Positions 28,081-39,055 of a stretch of 64,000 nt of DNA are shown one piece after another. Made by a program: the position numbers and the translations under genes. Within the stretch, counting starts at the first letter, position 1, and each line of letters starts with the position of its first letter. Under the pieces are notes generated by a model. It was given only the letters and a program-made list of their open reading frames with translations. It was not told the DNA's origin and searched no databases. This DNA comes from Selaginella tamariscina (taxonomy: Eukaryota > Streptophyta > Lycopodiopsida > Selaginellales > Selaginellaceae). The stretch covers positions 1,683,945 to 1,747,944 of the forward strand of contig PUQB01000004.1 of the NCBI GenBank assembly GCA_003024785.1, written 5' to 3'.

Positions 28081-28845
28081 AGGGAGGAAGTTGTCCCTCT
28101 GCTTTTAAATTTGACTCTTGGACTTAACTGTGGTTCGGTTTTCACAAGGCATGGACACAATGGTTTGGGACTCATTTCCACAAGTTTAAGAGGGCAAGGG
28201 GGAAGAAGTTGTCCCTCTGGTTTTAAATTGGACCCCTGGCCTCAACCGTGATCCGGTTTTCACAAGGCATGGACGCAACAATTTGGGTCTCTTTATTGAA
28301 AAAGAAATAAAATTTATGATGTTGACATCTAGCTTTGTTTTAAGTATGAGGATGGCAAGGGGGAAGAAGTTGTCCCTTTGGTTTTAAATTTGACCCTTAG
28401 ACTCAACCGTGGTCTGGTTTTCACAAGGCATAGATGCAACGATTTGGGTCTCTTTATTGAAAAAGAAATAAAATTTGTGATGTTGACCTCTAGCTTTGTT
28501 TTAAGTGTGAGGATGGTAAGGGGGAGGAAGTTGTCCCTCTGGTTTTAAATTTGACCCCTAGACCCAACCATGGTCTGGTTTTCACAAGGCATGGACGCAA
28601 CAATTTGGGTCTCTTTATTGAAAAAGAAATAAAATTTGTGATGTTGACCTTTAGCTTTGTTTTAAGTGTGAGGAAAGAAAGAAAGATATGTGAACAAGAC
28701 AATTTGACCCCTGGACTCAACTATGGTTCAGTTTTCACAAGGCATGGACACAACGGTTTGGGTCAATGGTTTGGGTCTCTTTTAAAAAATAAATAAAATT
28801 TGTGATGTTGACCTCTAGCTTTGTTTTAAGTGTGAGTCTTCATTG
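28081..28845. repeat. tandem repeat, period about 161 bp
   Basis: The phrase GTTTTCACAAGGCATGGA recurs with starts near 28137, 28255, 28416, 28577 and 28730, so the full unit is 161 bp with one shorter and one slightly deleted unit. Each unit also contains GAAGTTGTCCCTCTGG, GACCCCTGGACTCAACC and a TTTATTGAAAAAGAAATAAA tract. Copies differ by scattered base changes. Short frames across it are artefacts. Confidence 0.85.
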
Positions 28846-28875
28846 GAAAGAAAGAAGACATGTGAAGAAGACGGA

Positions 28876-28948
28876 TGGAGATGTTGAGCATCAATCCCAG
28901 TGCCTCCCGCATGCAAAGTGGACACTTCACCATATGAGCTACACCCCC
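28876..28948 (-). tRNA. tRNA-Ala(UGC)-like pseudogene or SINE head
   Basis: On the minus strand this is a full-length tRNA-Ala look-alike. It has GGGGGTGTAGCTCATATGG, an anticodon loop TTTGCAT with anticodon TGC, GGGAGGCAC, and ends CATCTCCA. The anticodon stem has a mismatch and the T-arm (GGGATTGATGC) departs from the GGTTCGA consensus. I therefore think it is a pseudogene or the head of a tRNA-Ala-derived SINE rather than a working tRNA. Confidence 0.45.
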
Positions 28949-28959
28949 ACACACTCTTC

Positions 28960-29449
28960 TATTGGCAAGACTTGAACTCATGTCTCATGGGTTTGCCCTA
29001 GTTGGGCATCCAAGGCTTAAACCCTAGACCAATGTGGCATGGCATGACACTTTTAGCCAAGTTAGGAATATAAAATTGGAACGGATATAATATATTCAAT
29101 ACCACCGGGTTAGGCAGTTGCTGTGGAAAGAATAAAGGTAAGAAGGTCCATAGTTAATTTGGAAAGAAGACTATATAGAAAGAAATCCTTACCGAGAGGA
29201 GAAAAAGGAAAAGGACATCTTAGAAGGAAAATGATAACATGGCAAGAATAAAAAGTGGAAGTCTCAGAAAGGAAGGACAGTTATGACAATTGGAGCTAAC
29301 GTGGTAATGGAGATATGGGAGTAGGTAGGTATGCAAAAAGGGGGGGATTTTCTCCATATGGGAGTTTTCCCACTATACTTGTTCATAGGGGGGATTTTCT
29401 CATTTGCTTTATTATACTTGTTCATAGGGGGGATTTTCCATGTGGGAGT
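28960..29449. other. repeat-derived spacer
   Basis: Contains a B-box-like GAGTTCAAGTC on the minus strand near 28975, which may be another SINE remnant. A short tandem duplication of ACTTGTTCATAGGGGGGATT lies at 29375-29440. No gene seen. Confidence 0.4.
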
Positions 29450-30062
29450 TGTTGAACAAGAAAATCCTAACACTAAAACGTAGTAGCGATCGCCATCGAC
29501 AACCCTTAATAAGGGACTATCGGAATAAGGGAAATGAGATAGAATACAGGTCAGACTTCAGAAGGTTGGGAAAGGGTAAGGATGGCAAGGTATGTAGCAA
29601 GTAGCGAATCCTGACACAGTGCTGAGAAAGAATAGTATACATCAAAATAGAAAGACAAGCAAGAAATAGTCGTATTGAGAGTGAAAGAAAACTTATATTA
29701 TGTTTGCACACGGCACATAGTACAAAATTACAGTATACTCGGGATGCTTTTTTAGTCCTAGTTTGGTCTATTTATACTCGTACTCTTGGTCCCATACTAG
29801 CAGTTATCATAACTTCCTCTTAACCTTATCCATTCAATTACTATAACTCTTTCTTATCCTTATTGATATGCTATACTTTGCCTCAAACATCATTATGGCG
29901 ATAGTGAATCATTCGTATTACGATAGTGACTTGTACTTCTATATTTCCATCCGACTCTCGTTTTTCCACAATATATACTTTTTTTGGTGTATTTCCCATT
30001 ATATGTGCCCATGAAATAAACATAACTAGGAATCTTCTACATGACTAACTATAATCCTAACA
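29450..30062 (-). repeat. candidate 3' LTR of element A
   Basis: It starts, in element orientation, with TGTTAGGATTATAG beside the purine tract and ends TTCTTGTTCAACA. The boundary at 29450 is a guess from the TG/CA rule, because no second LTR is available for comparison. Confidence 0.4.
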
Positions 30063-32170
30063 TCCCCCAGATTGAAAGTGTTGCATCGCCTCTATGATGG
30101 TCCCATTGTCCTGCAGATAGATGCCATCACGAGTTGAAGTCGTTCATCTTGTCATAGATGTTGCATACCTATTCACCTTGTGGTGCCTTGTGTTGTTTGT
30201 ACAGACGGCATGTGATGTTTGACTGTTCTTGAAGTTGCTTATCTATGGAATTACAACGGTCATGAAGTTGTTGAGTGAGTGTTGTCTCTCCTCGTTGAAC
30301 AGCCACTTGTTGTATGAGGGAATTAATTACACTCCGAAGATGTGAAAGCTAACCTTCAAGACTCGCATCATTTGTTGGGTCTTGCGTTGGTAGTCTGGGT
30401 GAAGTGGTTTGATCTTGCGTGTGCTTGGAACCTCTGGATGTGTCCCACTCCTGATGATCTGCAGCGTGATGCCCCATATGTTGTAGTTGGGAGTGGGGTT
30501 CTTGCTCCTTCCCTTTATTGTGAATGTCATTCTTGGCTTGTTGTCCAGGTGTGGGTGAGGGTGAATGTGGTTCTTGATGTGTTTGCTGAACAACTGGATT
30601 CCATATGTGCTCTGTCGTAGTTCGTACCTGCTGTGCTATGACGTGAGGAATACCTATGGTAGGTAGTGGGTGAGTTGACGGAGGTGATGGTATCATGGCA
30701 TCTTCCGCATAGGTGTTGTCTAGGGGTTGAGTCTTCACATTCCATGTGTGATGTGGAAGTTGATGCTATGGGCTTATTACACGTTCTTCGAAGGTCTCCT
30801 CGTGGCAACAGTCTCCTCTGTAACACTTGATCATCTTCGTCCTCGTCCTCCACAAATTGGTATGATACCGGTTTCTATGTTTGTGGTTCTTCTGGCTTCT
30901 TTGCTTGTGACCTCGGCCACTTCTTAGGCTTGTTTGGCAGTAGTGCATCAAAATCACGACTATCAAAAATGTTGTCTGGGTATTGTGAGGTGAGTCCTAA
31001 CCAAAAAGACATCCTTGTTGTAATTACAGATGTGCCTGCTGATGCTAAATCTGCATGCGTAATACGCAGTGTCGTTAGAATGTGATGAAGGACTGGAAAT
31101 ACGGTCGTCTCCTTATCCTTACTTTTGGGGTTGTGCAGAGTTTGCAGCTCACGTGCAATTCCACTACAACAAGCTCCCCCAATCCGGTTTTTGTCCCTGT
31201 TCAGTTATATGATAGATGTACTCGATTTCCTTGTTGAATCCTGCTGGAGTTTTGCAGAAAGCAAATCCAGTGGTGATTTCTTTGATGTGGCTCTTATGGG
31301 GTTCTTGTAATATGGACGTTGGTGCTGCATTGGCAGTTCTTTGTTTTTGGAGAAACCTATCGTAGTTGTCGGTGTAGGCTTGAATGTATGTGTGGACTTG
31401 CGGAATTGGTCAAAAGAGGCCTTGGGATCTGGTAATTCAAACACATCCCTAAATGAACTTACTTGTGAATGTGAATGCCCCGCCGTGTAGTTGTAAGGCC
31501 TTGAGTTGTGGTACATAAGTCTTAATTGCTTGATCGACTAAGTGCTCACCCTGTTGGTCCAATCATTTATGAACAAATGTGTCGAAGTACCTCTCCAACT
31601 GCATTTGTTTGTATTCATTCTCATATATCGGAACACGGTACAATACTGGTGAAATTGGTATTGCTGGTTCAGACTAGGACTCGGAGTGTTGTGCTGTAGT
31701 GGAGGTGCTCGTTGTGTTGGTGAGTTCATCCATGGAACTTGCTGTGAATCTCGTATGAAAAATGGAGATTGAGAAGCAAGTTGTATAAGAACTGAAGACT
31801 GTGTGGAAGAAGAGAATAAGAGGAATTGGGAAACCTAGTGCATGTGTTCGATTGGGTGCTATTGTTTTATGCTCGATATATTTATGGCATGTCAGCATTT
31901 TCTAGGTAGTCCATGTGTTGATATTTGATTTGTTTGCTGTGTAAACATCTTGGTTTTCAGGAGATTTGACAGAGAATATCTCATCATTGAATATTGTGTT
32001 TCTCGGATTTTGCCATTTCTTGGATTTGGTATCCCTCTCGTGTGAATTATCTTGTCGATGATTTGAGAAGATTTACTTATGTCTATTCTCCATATCGGTA
32101 TGTTTTTCTGCGTATTTTCGTCTTGGGGTTGTCGTACTACAGTGTTGTTCAGTGGTGTTTTGGTAAGGGG

Positions 32171-32741
32171 TGTCAAGCCACGATCCAGGAACAGGAAACG
32201 AGTAGGATTCCGGGAACAGGAAGGCTTGACTCAGGAACAGGACAGAGACAGGAACCAGGACAGGAATAGGAACAGGACGGATCCAGGAACAGGACGGATC
32301 CAGGAGCAGGACAGGATCAGGATAGGATCCAGGAACAAGATAGGAACTAGACAGGATCCAAGAGCAAGACAGGAGCAGGAGGCAAAGAGTAAGACAAGAA
32401 CAAGACAAGAGCAAGGAACAAGAATAATCGTAGAATGACTGGTGTTGATAGTAACTGATTGTACAACAATTAGGTCGGAGCTTTTATGCTCACAACTCCA
32501 AGCTAATCTAGTCATGAGTCTAATCTAGTCATGAGCTAAGAATAGTGTCCCTTATCCTCTAGGCATATCCTGTAGCATATCCTATAGGCATATCCTATAG
32601 GAATATCCTATAGGTATATCCTGTAGGAATATCCTGCAGGCATATCCTGTAACCCGTATCCTGTATCCGAAATCCTGCATCCTGTATCCTGTATCCGGAA
32701 ACCTGTATCCTGCATCCTGTATCCTGTATCGGGTTGTGACA
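32171..32741 (-). repeat. 3' LTR of chromovirus B
   Basis: Bounded by TGTCAAGCC and GTTGTGACA on the plus strand, and matching the LTR at 37872-38450 along its length. It contains runs of CAGGA/ATCCTGTA-type short repeats at both ends, and a TATA-like CATAAAAG about 30 bases before the presumed transcript start. The adjoining purine tract is at 32745-32757. Confidence 0.93.
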
Positions 32742-32752
32742 GCACCTCCTCC

Positions 32753-35700
32753 CTAAGGACGAGTTCCACGAGTCGTAGGACCTGGTTTAGCAGGATAATG
32801 CCGATGGAAGGCAGCAACTTTGGAAGAAGCATGGAGTAAGTTGGATGCAGGTTCCCAAGTGCGATCGGTAGGCAAATAACCTTTCCAATCCACCAAGTAT
32901 TGAAGTTGGCGACGATGAAGACGAGAATCAAGGATGGCTGCAACTTCGTACTCAGGTTCACCAGCAATGACCACAGGAGGGGGAGGAGAAGAAGCACGAC
33001 CAGGAAGAGAAGAAGGATGATACGGCTCCAACAAGGAGGTGTGAAACACAGGATGAAGTTTCACCGTGGATGGTAACTCGAGTCGGAAAGCTACAGGATT
33101 TACCTCCGCCACGATCCTGTAAGGGCCCAATCGTTGAAAATCCAACTTAGAAGAAGGCCTGTTGGTGCGAATGTGTCGACGAAGAAGCCACACGAGATCA
33201 CCAACCTTGTATGCAGGTGCCGGCTGACGATGGGCATCAGCATGATGCTTGTACCGTTCCTGTGCCTGCTGAAGATGAACCCGGAGATCATCCTGTACCT
33301 GACGAAGATGCTGGAGACGATCCTGTACTGCAGGAGCGGAAGAAGGAGAAGCAGGAGAAGCAAAGTCAAAACGTGGATGGTGGCCTGTAAGAGCAAAGAA
33401 AGGTGTCTGGCCTGTAGATGCGTGAATGGAGTTGTTGTAGGCAAACTCCGCCATAGGAAGAAGGTCCAACCAATTATCCTGTTGGTAACTGATGAAGCAG
33501 CGAAGATATTGCTCCAAGGTCTGGATTGTGCGTTCTGACTGTCCATCAGTTTGCGGGTGATATCCTGAAGAAAGATCCGCTTTAACCTGTAGACTCCGAA
33601 GAAGCTCTCGCCAAAACTTGGACATGAATTGTGGACCTCGATCGGAAACAATGCTCTCAGGAAGACCATGATGTCGGAACACCTCACGGATCACCAACTC
33701 GGCAGTTGTCTGACCTGTAGCTGTCTTGTTGCAGGGTAGGAAATGAGCCTGCTTGGTGAAACGGTCAACCACCACAAGAACTGCATCGAATCCACGAGAA
33801 GGAGGAAGGTCTGTGAGGAAATCCATAGAAATGGATCTCCAAGGAGCAGAAGGAACAGGAAGAGGACGAAGAAGACCAGAAGGTGCATGATGAGGCATCT
33901 TCGACCTGTTGCAGGTGTCACAACTCCGTACAAACCTTTCCACAAAACCTCGCAACCCAGGCCACCAATAGTTGCGAGTCACCAACTCAACTGTCTTGGC
34001 CACACCGAAATGTCCTGTAGCCGGGGTATCATGACAATCCTGTACCACACGAGTCCTGCAAACACCAACAGGAACGTACAGGAGACCTTCCCGGTACAGG
34101 AGTCCATCCTGTATGGTGAACAGGTTGTAGTCTGGACGGGAACTGGAGGAAGAGGAACTTGCAACGTCAGGATGAATGTGTGAGAACACATTCTTTGCCA
34201 AGTCGTCTGTATCCAACTGCGAACGGACGTCCTGTAGGAGTGTTGAATCTGCTGGAGCCTGATGAACCTGCAGTGCCGCAAGCCGGAATCGATCAGGACC
34301 CAACAACACTTGCCTTTGACAGTCAAATGCAGGATCGCCCGGGCTTGGTGCAAGGTAAGAGCGCCTAGACAATGCGTCCGCCTTGCCATTCCGAAAACCG
34401 GGCCTGTAGACGATGACGAAGTCAAAACGTGATAGGAACTCTGCCCACCTAGCCTGTCGCCGACTGAGAACTCGAGCCGTTTGAAAGTACTCCAGGTTCT
34501 TGTGATCCGTAAGAACTTGTACAGGATGTGCAGCACCTTCTAGGAAATGCCGCCACTCCTCAAACGAATCCACAATGGCCTTGAGTTCCTTGTCATGAAT
34601 CTCGTAGTTGATCTCCGCCGACAGGAACTTACGAGAGTGAAAAGCTACAGGATGAAGCAACTTGTCCTCTCCAACTTGCGATAGGACGGATCCTATTGCA
34701 AAATCCGAGGCATCTGCTTCAACGAAGAAAGGACGAGAAGGATCAGGATGTGCTAAAATCGGAGCTGTCGTGAAGGTGTCCTTGAGTGTTGTGAATGCAT
34801 GTTCCGCCTTGTCCGACCAAGAGAAAACCTCTGTGCGCTTGGTGAGTTCCGTGAGTGGAAGTACACGCTTGGAGAAGTCCTGTATGAATCGCCTGTAGAA
34901 GTTTGCAAAGCCAAGGAAACATTGTACATCTCGTACAGACTTGGGCCTCTCCCACTCCACGATGGTCTTCACCTTGTGCATGTCCATGGAAACGCCAGCA
35001 GGAGAGACGATGTAGCCCAAGAACTCCACAGAATCCCTATCGAAAAAACACTTCTCCAACTTCGCATACAAGCCATGCTCACGAAGCCGCTGTAGAACCA
35101 ACCGTACATGCTTGTCATGTGCCGCCTGGTCCTTGGAGAAAATCAAAATGTCATCGAGGTAGATCACCACAAACTGGTCCAAGAAGTCACGAAAGATGTC
35201 GTTCACCATGTGTTGGAACACAGCTGGGGCATTGGTAAGGCCGAAAGGCATCACCGTGTACTCGAAGTGTCCATACCTTGTACGAAAGGCAGTCTTCCAC
35301 TCATCGCCGGGACGAATCCGTACAAGGTTGTAGGCCCCTCGTAAGTCGATCTTCGTGAACACCTTTGCTCCTCGCAGCCGATCGAGAAGTTCCGGGATCA
35401 ATGGCAACGGGTACCGATTCCGAATGGTAGCTTGATTCAAACCCCTGTAGTCCACAACCAAACGTAAGCTCCCATCCTTCTTCTTGACAAAGAAGATTGG
35501 CGCTCCTGCAGGGGACTTTGAGTGACGAATGAAGCCAGATGCCAAGTTGTCCTCGATGTACTGGCGAAGAACCTCCAACTCTGTGGGTGACAATGCGTAA
35601 ATTGGTCCGAACGGTGGGGTCTTTCCTTCTGCAAGATCAATAGGACAGTCGTAGGACCTGTGAACAGGAAGAACTGTAGCCTTGTGCTTGTCGAAAACGT

Positions 35701-35998
35701 CCTTAAAGTCGTGGTACTTGGATGGTAGAGAAGAAGGAGGAGAAGGAGAAGGAGTAGGCGAAGAAGAAGGAGTAGGCGAAGAAGAAGGAGTAGGCGAAGG
35801 AGATTGAAAAACAGGAGAGTCAGACACAGGAAAGGTAGAAGAGGACGTAGGAGTTACTTGAAAGGCAAAAAGGTGGAAAGGAGCAGGATCAGTGGTAAGT
35901 TCATGCATGGTAGTGGTAAGAACTCGGAGAGGAGCAGGAGGGAGTTGTGACTGAAAAAGAGGAAGGATCTTGGGGGTGGAACAGAGGAAGAGTAACAA
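32753..35998 (-). CDS. chromovirus B pol polyprotein frame (fossil part)
   Basis: An open frame of 1081 residues. Reverse transcriptase covers roughly residues 130-310, with the VDYRGLN and YLDD motifs (YLDD near 280-283). RNase H begins near residue 425 with VEADASDFAIGSVLSQ. Integrase has the HHCC zinc region (GHFGVAKT to CDTCNRSK) and the DDE core (MDFLTDLPPS, VSDRGPQF). The C-terminal 65 residues are a chromodomain (EYEVAAILDSR, LVDWKGY, TWEP), which directs such elements to particular chromatin in studied relatives. The first hundred residues are Pro/Ser-rich. Its 5' end overlaps the protease frame, as in related elements. Looks whole. Confidence 0.9.
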   Translation of the reverse strand: MLLFLCSTPKILPLFQSQLPPAPLRVLTTTMHELTTDPAPFHLFAFQVTPTSSSTFPVSDSPVFQSPSPTPSSSPTPSSSPTPSPSPPSSLPSKYHDFKDVFDKHKATVLPVHRSYDCPIDLAEGKTPPFGPIYALSPTELEVLRQYIEDNLASGFIRHSKSPAGAPIFFVKKKDGSLRLVVDYRGLNQATIRNRYPLPLIPELLDRLRGAKVFTKIDLRGAYNLVRIRPGDEWKTAFRTRYGHFEYTVMPFGLTNAPAVFQHMVNDIFRDFLDQFVVIYLDDILIFSKDQAAHDKHVRLVLQRLREHGLYAKLEKCFFDRDSVEFLGYIVSPAGVSMDMHKVKTIVEWERPKSVRDVQCFLGFANFYRRFIQDFSKRVLPLTELTKRTEVFSWSDKAEHAFTTLKDTFTTAPILAHPDPSRPFFVEADASDFAIGSVLSQVGEDKLLHPVAFHSRKFLSAEINYEIHDKELKAIVDSFEEWRHFLEGAAHPVQVLTDHKNLEYFQTARVLSRRQARWAEFLSRFDFVIVYRPGFRNGKADALSRRSYLAPSPGDPAFDCQRQVLLGPDRFRLAALQVHQAPADSTLLQDVRSQLDTDDLAKNVFSHIHPDVASSSSSSSRPDYNLFTIQDGLLYREGLLYVPVGVCRTRVVQDCHDTPATGHFGVAKTVELVTRNYWWPGLRGFVERFVRSCDTCNRSKMPHHAPSGLLRPLPVPSAPWRSISMDFLTDLPPSRGFDAVLVVVDRFTKQAHFLPCNKTATGQTTAELVIREVFRHHGLPESIVSDRGPQFMSKFWRELLRSLQVKADLSSGYHPQTDGQSERTIQTLEQYLRCFISYQQDNWLDLLPMAEFAYNNSIHASTGQTPFFALTGHHPRFDFASPASPSSAPAVQDRLQHLRQVQDDLRVHLQQAQERYKHHADAHRQPAPAYKVGDLVWLLRRHIRTNRPSSKLDFQRLGPYRIVAEVNPVAFRLELPSTVKLHPVFHTSLLEPYHPSSLPGRASSPPPPVVIAGEPEYEVAAILDSRLHRRQLQYLVDWKGYLPTDRTWEPASNLLHASSKVAAFHRHYPAKPGPTTRGTRP

Positions 35999-37770
35999 AA
36001 GGAGGCAGGATTGGGAGAAACCTGTGTGGATGTTGACGAGTGTACAGGATTGGAAGAATCCTGTACAGAAGTCCGTGGTTGCACAGGAGTGAGGGAGGCC
36101 TGTGAGTGTGCTGACGAACCAACAGGAGGTGGATCCTGTTGAGGAGGAACCTTCGACACTGATACAGGATTGGAAGAACCCTGTACAGGAATCCGCAAAC
36201 TTACAGGAGTGGAGAGAACCTGCGGATGTGCTGAGGAACTGATATGAGGTGAATCCTGTCGAGGAAGAGTCTTCAACAATGGTACAGGAACAGGCACGGT
36301 CAATCCTGTAGCTTGTACTGCCTCAGACACCAAGGATGTATCCTGCACGCAGGAAGGTACAGGATTGATCCTGGCTGCTGGAGAGGAAAACGTGAGCGTC
36401 CTAGACCTCCAGTCGATCTGCGGGTTTGCAACAACGAACCATGGCATGCCAAAAATGATGGGAGTCGACCGAGTCTTGATCAAGTTGAAGGAAATTGAAC
36501 AGTTGAATGCGCCATGACTGCAAGAGAGAGGTGTGGTAGCGTGGGTAACTGCGCCAGAAGCAATCAAACGACCATCGGCCACCTCTACAGGAATTGCACG
36601 CTTCAACTTCACCACCGGAATGCCATGCTGAGCTGCAAAAGTGTCATCCATGAAACATGCATTCGCACCAGTGTCTAACAGGGCAAACTCCTTGAGCTCT
36701 CGATTATTGAGGCGAATGTGTACAGGAAACTTGAGTGATGGAATGATATGAGCAGCACCAATGGAGCCTGCACCTACGTCCAATTTCGCGGCTCCTAGAC
36801 GAAGTGGACATTGAAGTTTTCCGACTGAACTTCAGCTTCGGCTTCACGCGTCTTGAACGTTCTGGCTTTATTAGGACATTCCGCCACCTTGTGTCCTGCT
36901 GCACCACAATACAAGCATAGGTTCTCATCCCGACGACGTTGCTTCTCAGCAGTTGAAAGTGGGCCACGCTTGGATTTGTTAACCTCCATAGGAACTGCTC
37001 CAGAAGGTGTCGTAGGAACATGTGCTACGGCTACAGGATTCGTTGGCAGGAACTGCTGACGGAATTTTTCCTGACGGCGCTCGAACAAACGGTTGTCGCA
37101 GCGAACGGCCTGTTGCATGATCTCCGCTAACGTTTGAGCATCCGGTAATGTAAGGAGAAGGTCCTTCACATCATCCCTCAGCCCAAAACGAAGTGTTCGA
37201 TCAACGCAGTCTCGTCCCATGGAATGTTTGTGCACAATTGCTGGAATTCAGATGCATAAACTGAAGCTGGTCTGGATCTTGTGTGAGCCTTCGTAACTTG
37301 GTGCATGCAGAACGGTACTTATCAGGATCTCCAAAACAGGCTTCAAAGGCAGCCACGAAACCTTCAAAGTCCTCCATCAATGGGTCGTCACGCTCCAGCA
37401 AGGGAGCAACCCAAGCTCGTGGAGATCCACTTAGTAAGGATGCCAAAAGGCCAACCTTTTTGTGCATCCGTCGAGTAGCGGCGTGGTTGCATGCGGATCA
37501 AGAGCCGAATCTGATTCAGGAAACCTTGGAAATCGGCACGGTTGCCACTGAACTTCTCTGGCATGCTGATCTTCGGCTCCGGAGAAAAGTTCGATGAAGA
37601 AGGAACCACAGATGCCTGAGAGAGAGCCTGCGCAGCAGCCTTGGAGGAGCATCAGCAGCTGCATGTGCCGCATGGGTGGAGCCTTGCAAATCGGTGACCA
37701 CTTGGCGCAAAGTGGCCAGCTCATGGAGCAACATTTGGTGCTCGTGTTGGAAGTGCTCAAAATCAGCCAT
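35854..37770 (-). pseudogene. chromovirus B gag and protease region (fossil part, broken)
   Basis: On the minus strand it starts with a coiled, acidic gag-like region. It continues with the retrotransposon gag fold (EKFSGNRADFQGFLNQIR), a zinc knuckle CLYCGAAGHKVAEC and an aspartic protease with LLDTGANACFMDD. Gag is spread over several frames with about three breaks, so this copy is unlikely to act alone. Confidence 0.8.
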
Positions 37771-37856
37771 GATCTTATGAAAGAAAGAAAGGAGAAAAAC
37801 GAAGGAAAAGAATCAAGGAAAAAAAAAAGTAGCTAGGAAACGAAGAGCTATGAAAG

Positions 37857-37869
37857 CAGTTACTATCAA
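37857..37869 (-). other. primer-binding site of chromovirus B, self-complementary
   Basis: Two bases inside the 5' LTR, the minus strand reads TTGATAGTAACTG. This is the exact reverse complement of a 13-base stretch of the LTR itself at 38155-38167, which lies about 30 bases after a TATA-like CATAAAAG, just where the transcript should start. It does not resemble the usual tRNA-iMet primer site (TGGTATCAGAGC). Priming by the 5' end of the element's own RNA is known for the Tf1/sushi group. Confidence 0.7.
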
Positions 37870-37871
37870 AC

Positions 37872-38450
37872 TGTCAAGCCACGATCCAGGAACCAGGAAA
37901 CGAGTAGGATTCCGGAGAACAGGAAGGCTTGACTCAGGAACAGGACCGAGAGCAGGACAGGAACCAGGAACAGGAATAGGAACAGGACGATCCAGGAACA
38001 GGACGGATCCAAGAGCAGGACAGGATCAGGATAGGATCCAGGAAACAAGATAGGAACTAGACAGGATCCAAGAGCAAGACAGGAACAGGAGGCAAAGAGT
38101 AAGACAAGAACAAGACAAGAGCAAGGAACAAGAATAATCGTAGAATGACTGGTGTTGATAGTAACTGATTGTACAACAATTAGGTCGGAGCTTTTATGCT
38201 CACAACTCCAAGCTAATCTAGTCATGAGTCTATCTAGTCATGAGCTAAGAATAGTGTCCCTTATCCTCTAGGCATATCCTGTAGCATATCCTATAGGCAT
38301 ATCCTATAGGAATATCCTATAGGTATATCCTGTAGGAATATCCTGCAGGCATATCCTGTAACCCGTATCCTGTATCCGAAATCCTGCATCCTGTATCCTG
38401 TATCCGGAAACCTATATCCTGCATCCTGTATCCTGTATCGAGTTGTGACA
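37872..38450 (-). repeat. 5' LTR of chromovirus B
   Basis: 579 bp bounded by TG and CA, pairing with 32171-32741. In element orientation it holds a TATA-like element near 38192-38198 and the presumed R start near 38167-38171. Confidence 0.93.
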
Positions 38451-39055
38451 AGGGGTTGCAGTTGGTGTGTTTGAGATTTTGTTCCGGCTTGTTGTTGAGA
38501 TTGTGTTCTAGCTTGTTGTGCAAATCATGTTCCAGGTTGTTGTCGAGATCGTCCTCTAGCTTGTTCGAGGTATACTTTCGTATGTGGTTGCATTTGTTGT
38601 AAGTAGGACTCGCATTGTATCATCCATAAGAGTGACGGTATTGTTAAATCATATATCGGTAATAATGTATGGTCCATACCATTTAAACTTGAACTTATGT
38701 CCAATAGGTCAGAGATTTCCTCGATAATGCCATACCATTTCTCCAACTCGAAATATAGGTCGTCGTTGTACTCTTTGGAGTCAATCGTGCCATGCTTTAA
38801 TGCGGGTTGAATAGCTTGAATGTTGAAGACTACTTGTTGTCTTTTCTCATCTAGCTTTTCGAGTTGTAGTAATCGCTGTCTAACTTGTTCTGGTTTGCCA
38901 ATATCGTATTTCAGTGACATCTATAATGAGTAAAATAAATAAATTTGGTATATGTGCACATATTTAATATATAAAGATATTATATATTAGCACTGTAAGA
39001 TCCATGTGTACGGTTGCATGTGCACATACTATTATTAGCATAGTGGGTTTTGATA

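Larger units (their letters stand above)
32171..38450 (-). mobile_element. Ty3/Gypsy chromovirus B, nested in element A
   Basis: A 6.3-kb LTR retrotransposon on the minus strand. Its LTRs are 37872-38450 (5') and 32171-32741 (3'), and the target duplication AGGGG lies at 32166-32170 and 38451-38455. Order: primer site, gag with a CCHC knuckle, aspartic protease, reverse transcriptase, RNase H, integrase, chromodomain, purine tract, LTR. The two LTRs are nearly the same by eye (a few per cent difference, mostly small indels), so the insertion is recent. The pol frame looks whole; the gag part is broken, with about three breaks. The chromodomain and a self-complementary primer site suggest kinship with the Tf1/sushi side of the chromoviruses. 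Confidence 0.92.
29450..38935 (-). mobile_element. old Ty3/Gypsy remnant A (fossil), split by element B
   Basis: A minus-strand remnant. Its 3' LTR is about 29450-30062 (TG at one end, CA at the other), next to a purine tract TCTGGGGGA at 30063-30072 in the right place for a polypurine tract. The internal part runs from 30063 to 32170 and resumes at 38451-38935, where an integrase-tail-like region with the family feature RLLQLEKLDEKR is seen. The 2.1 kb between the integrase tail and the LTR has coding-like composition but no recognised domain. The 5' part of the element, including most of pol and the other LTR, was not found. Broken, with many breaks. It is older than element B, which sits inside it. 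Confidence 0.5.
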
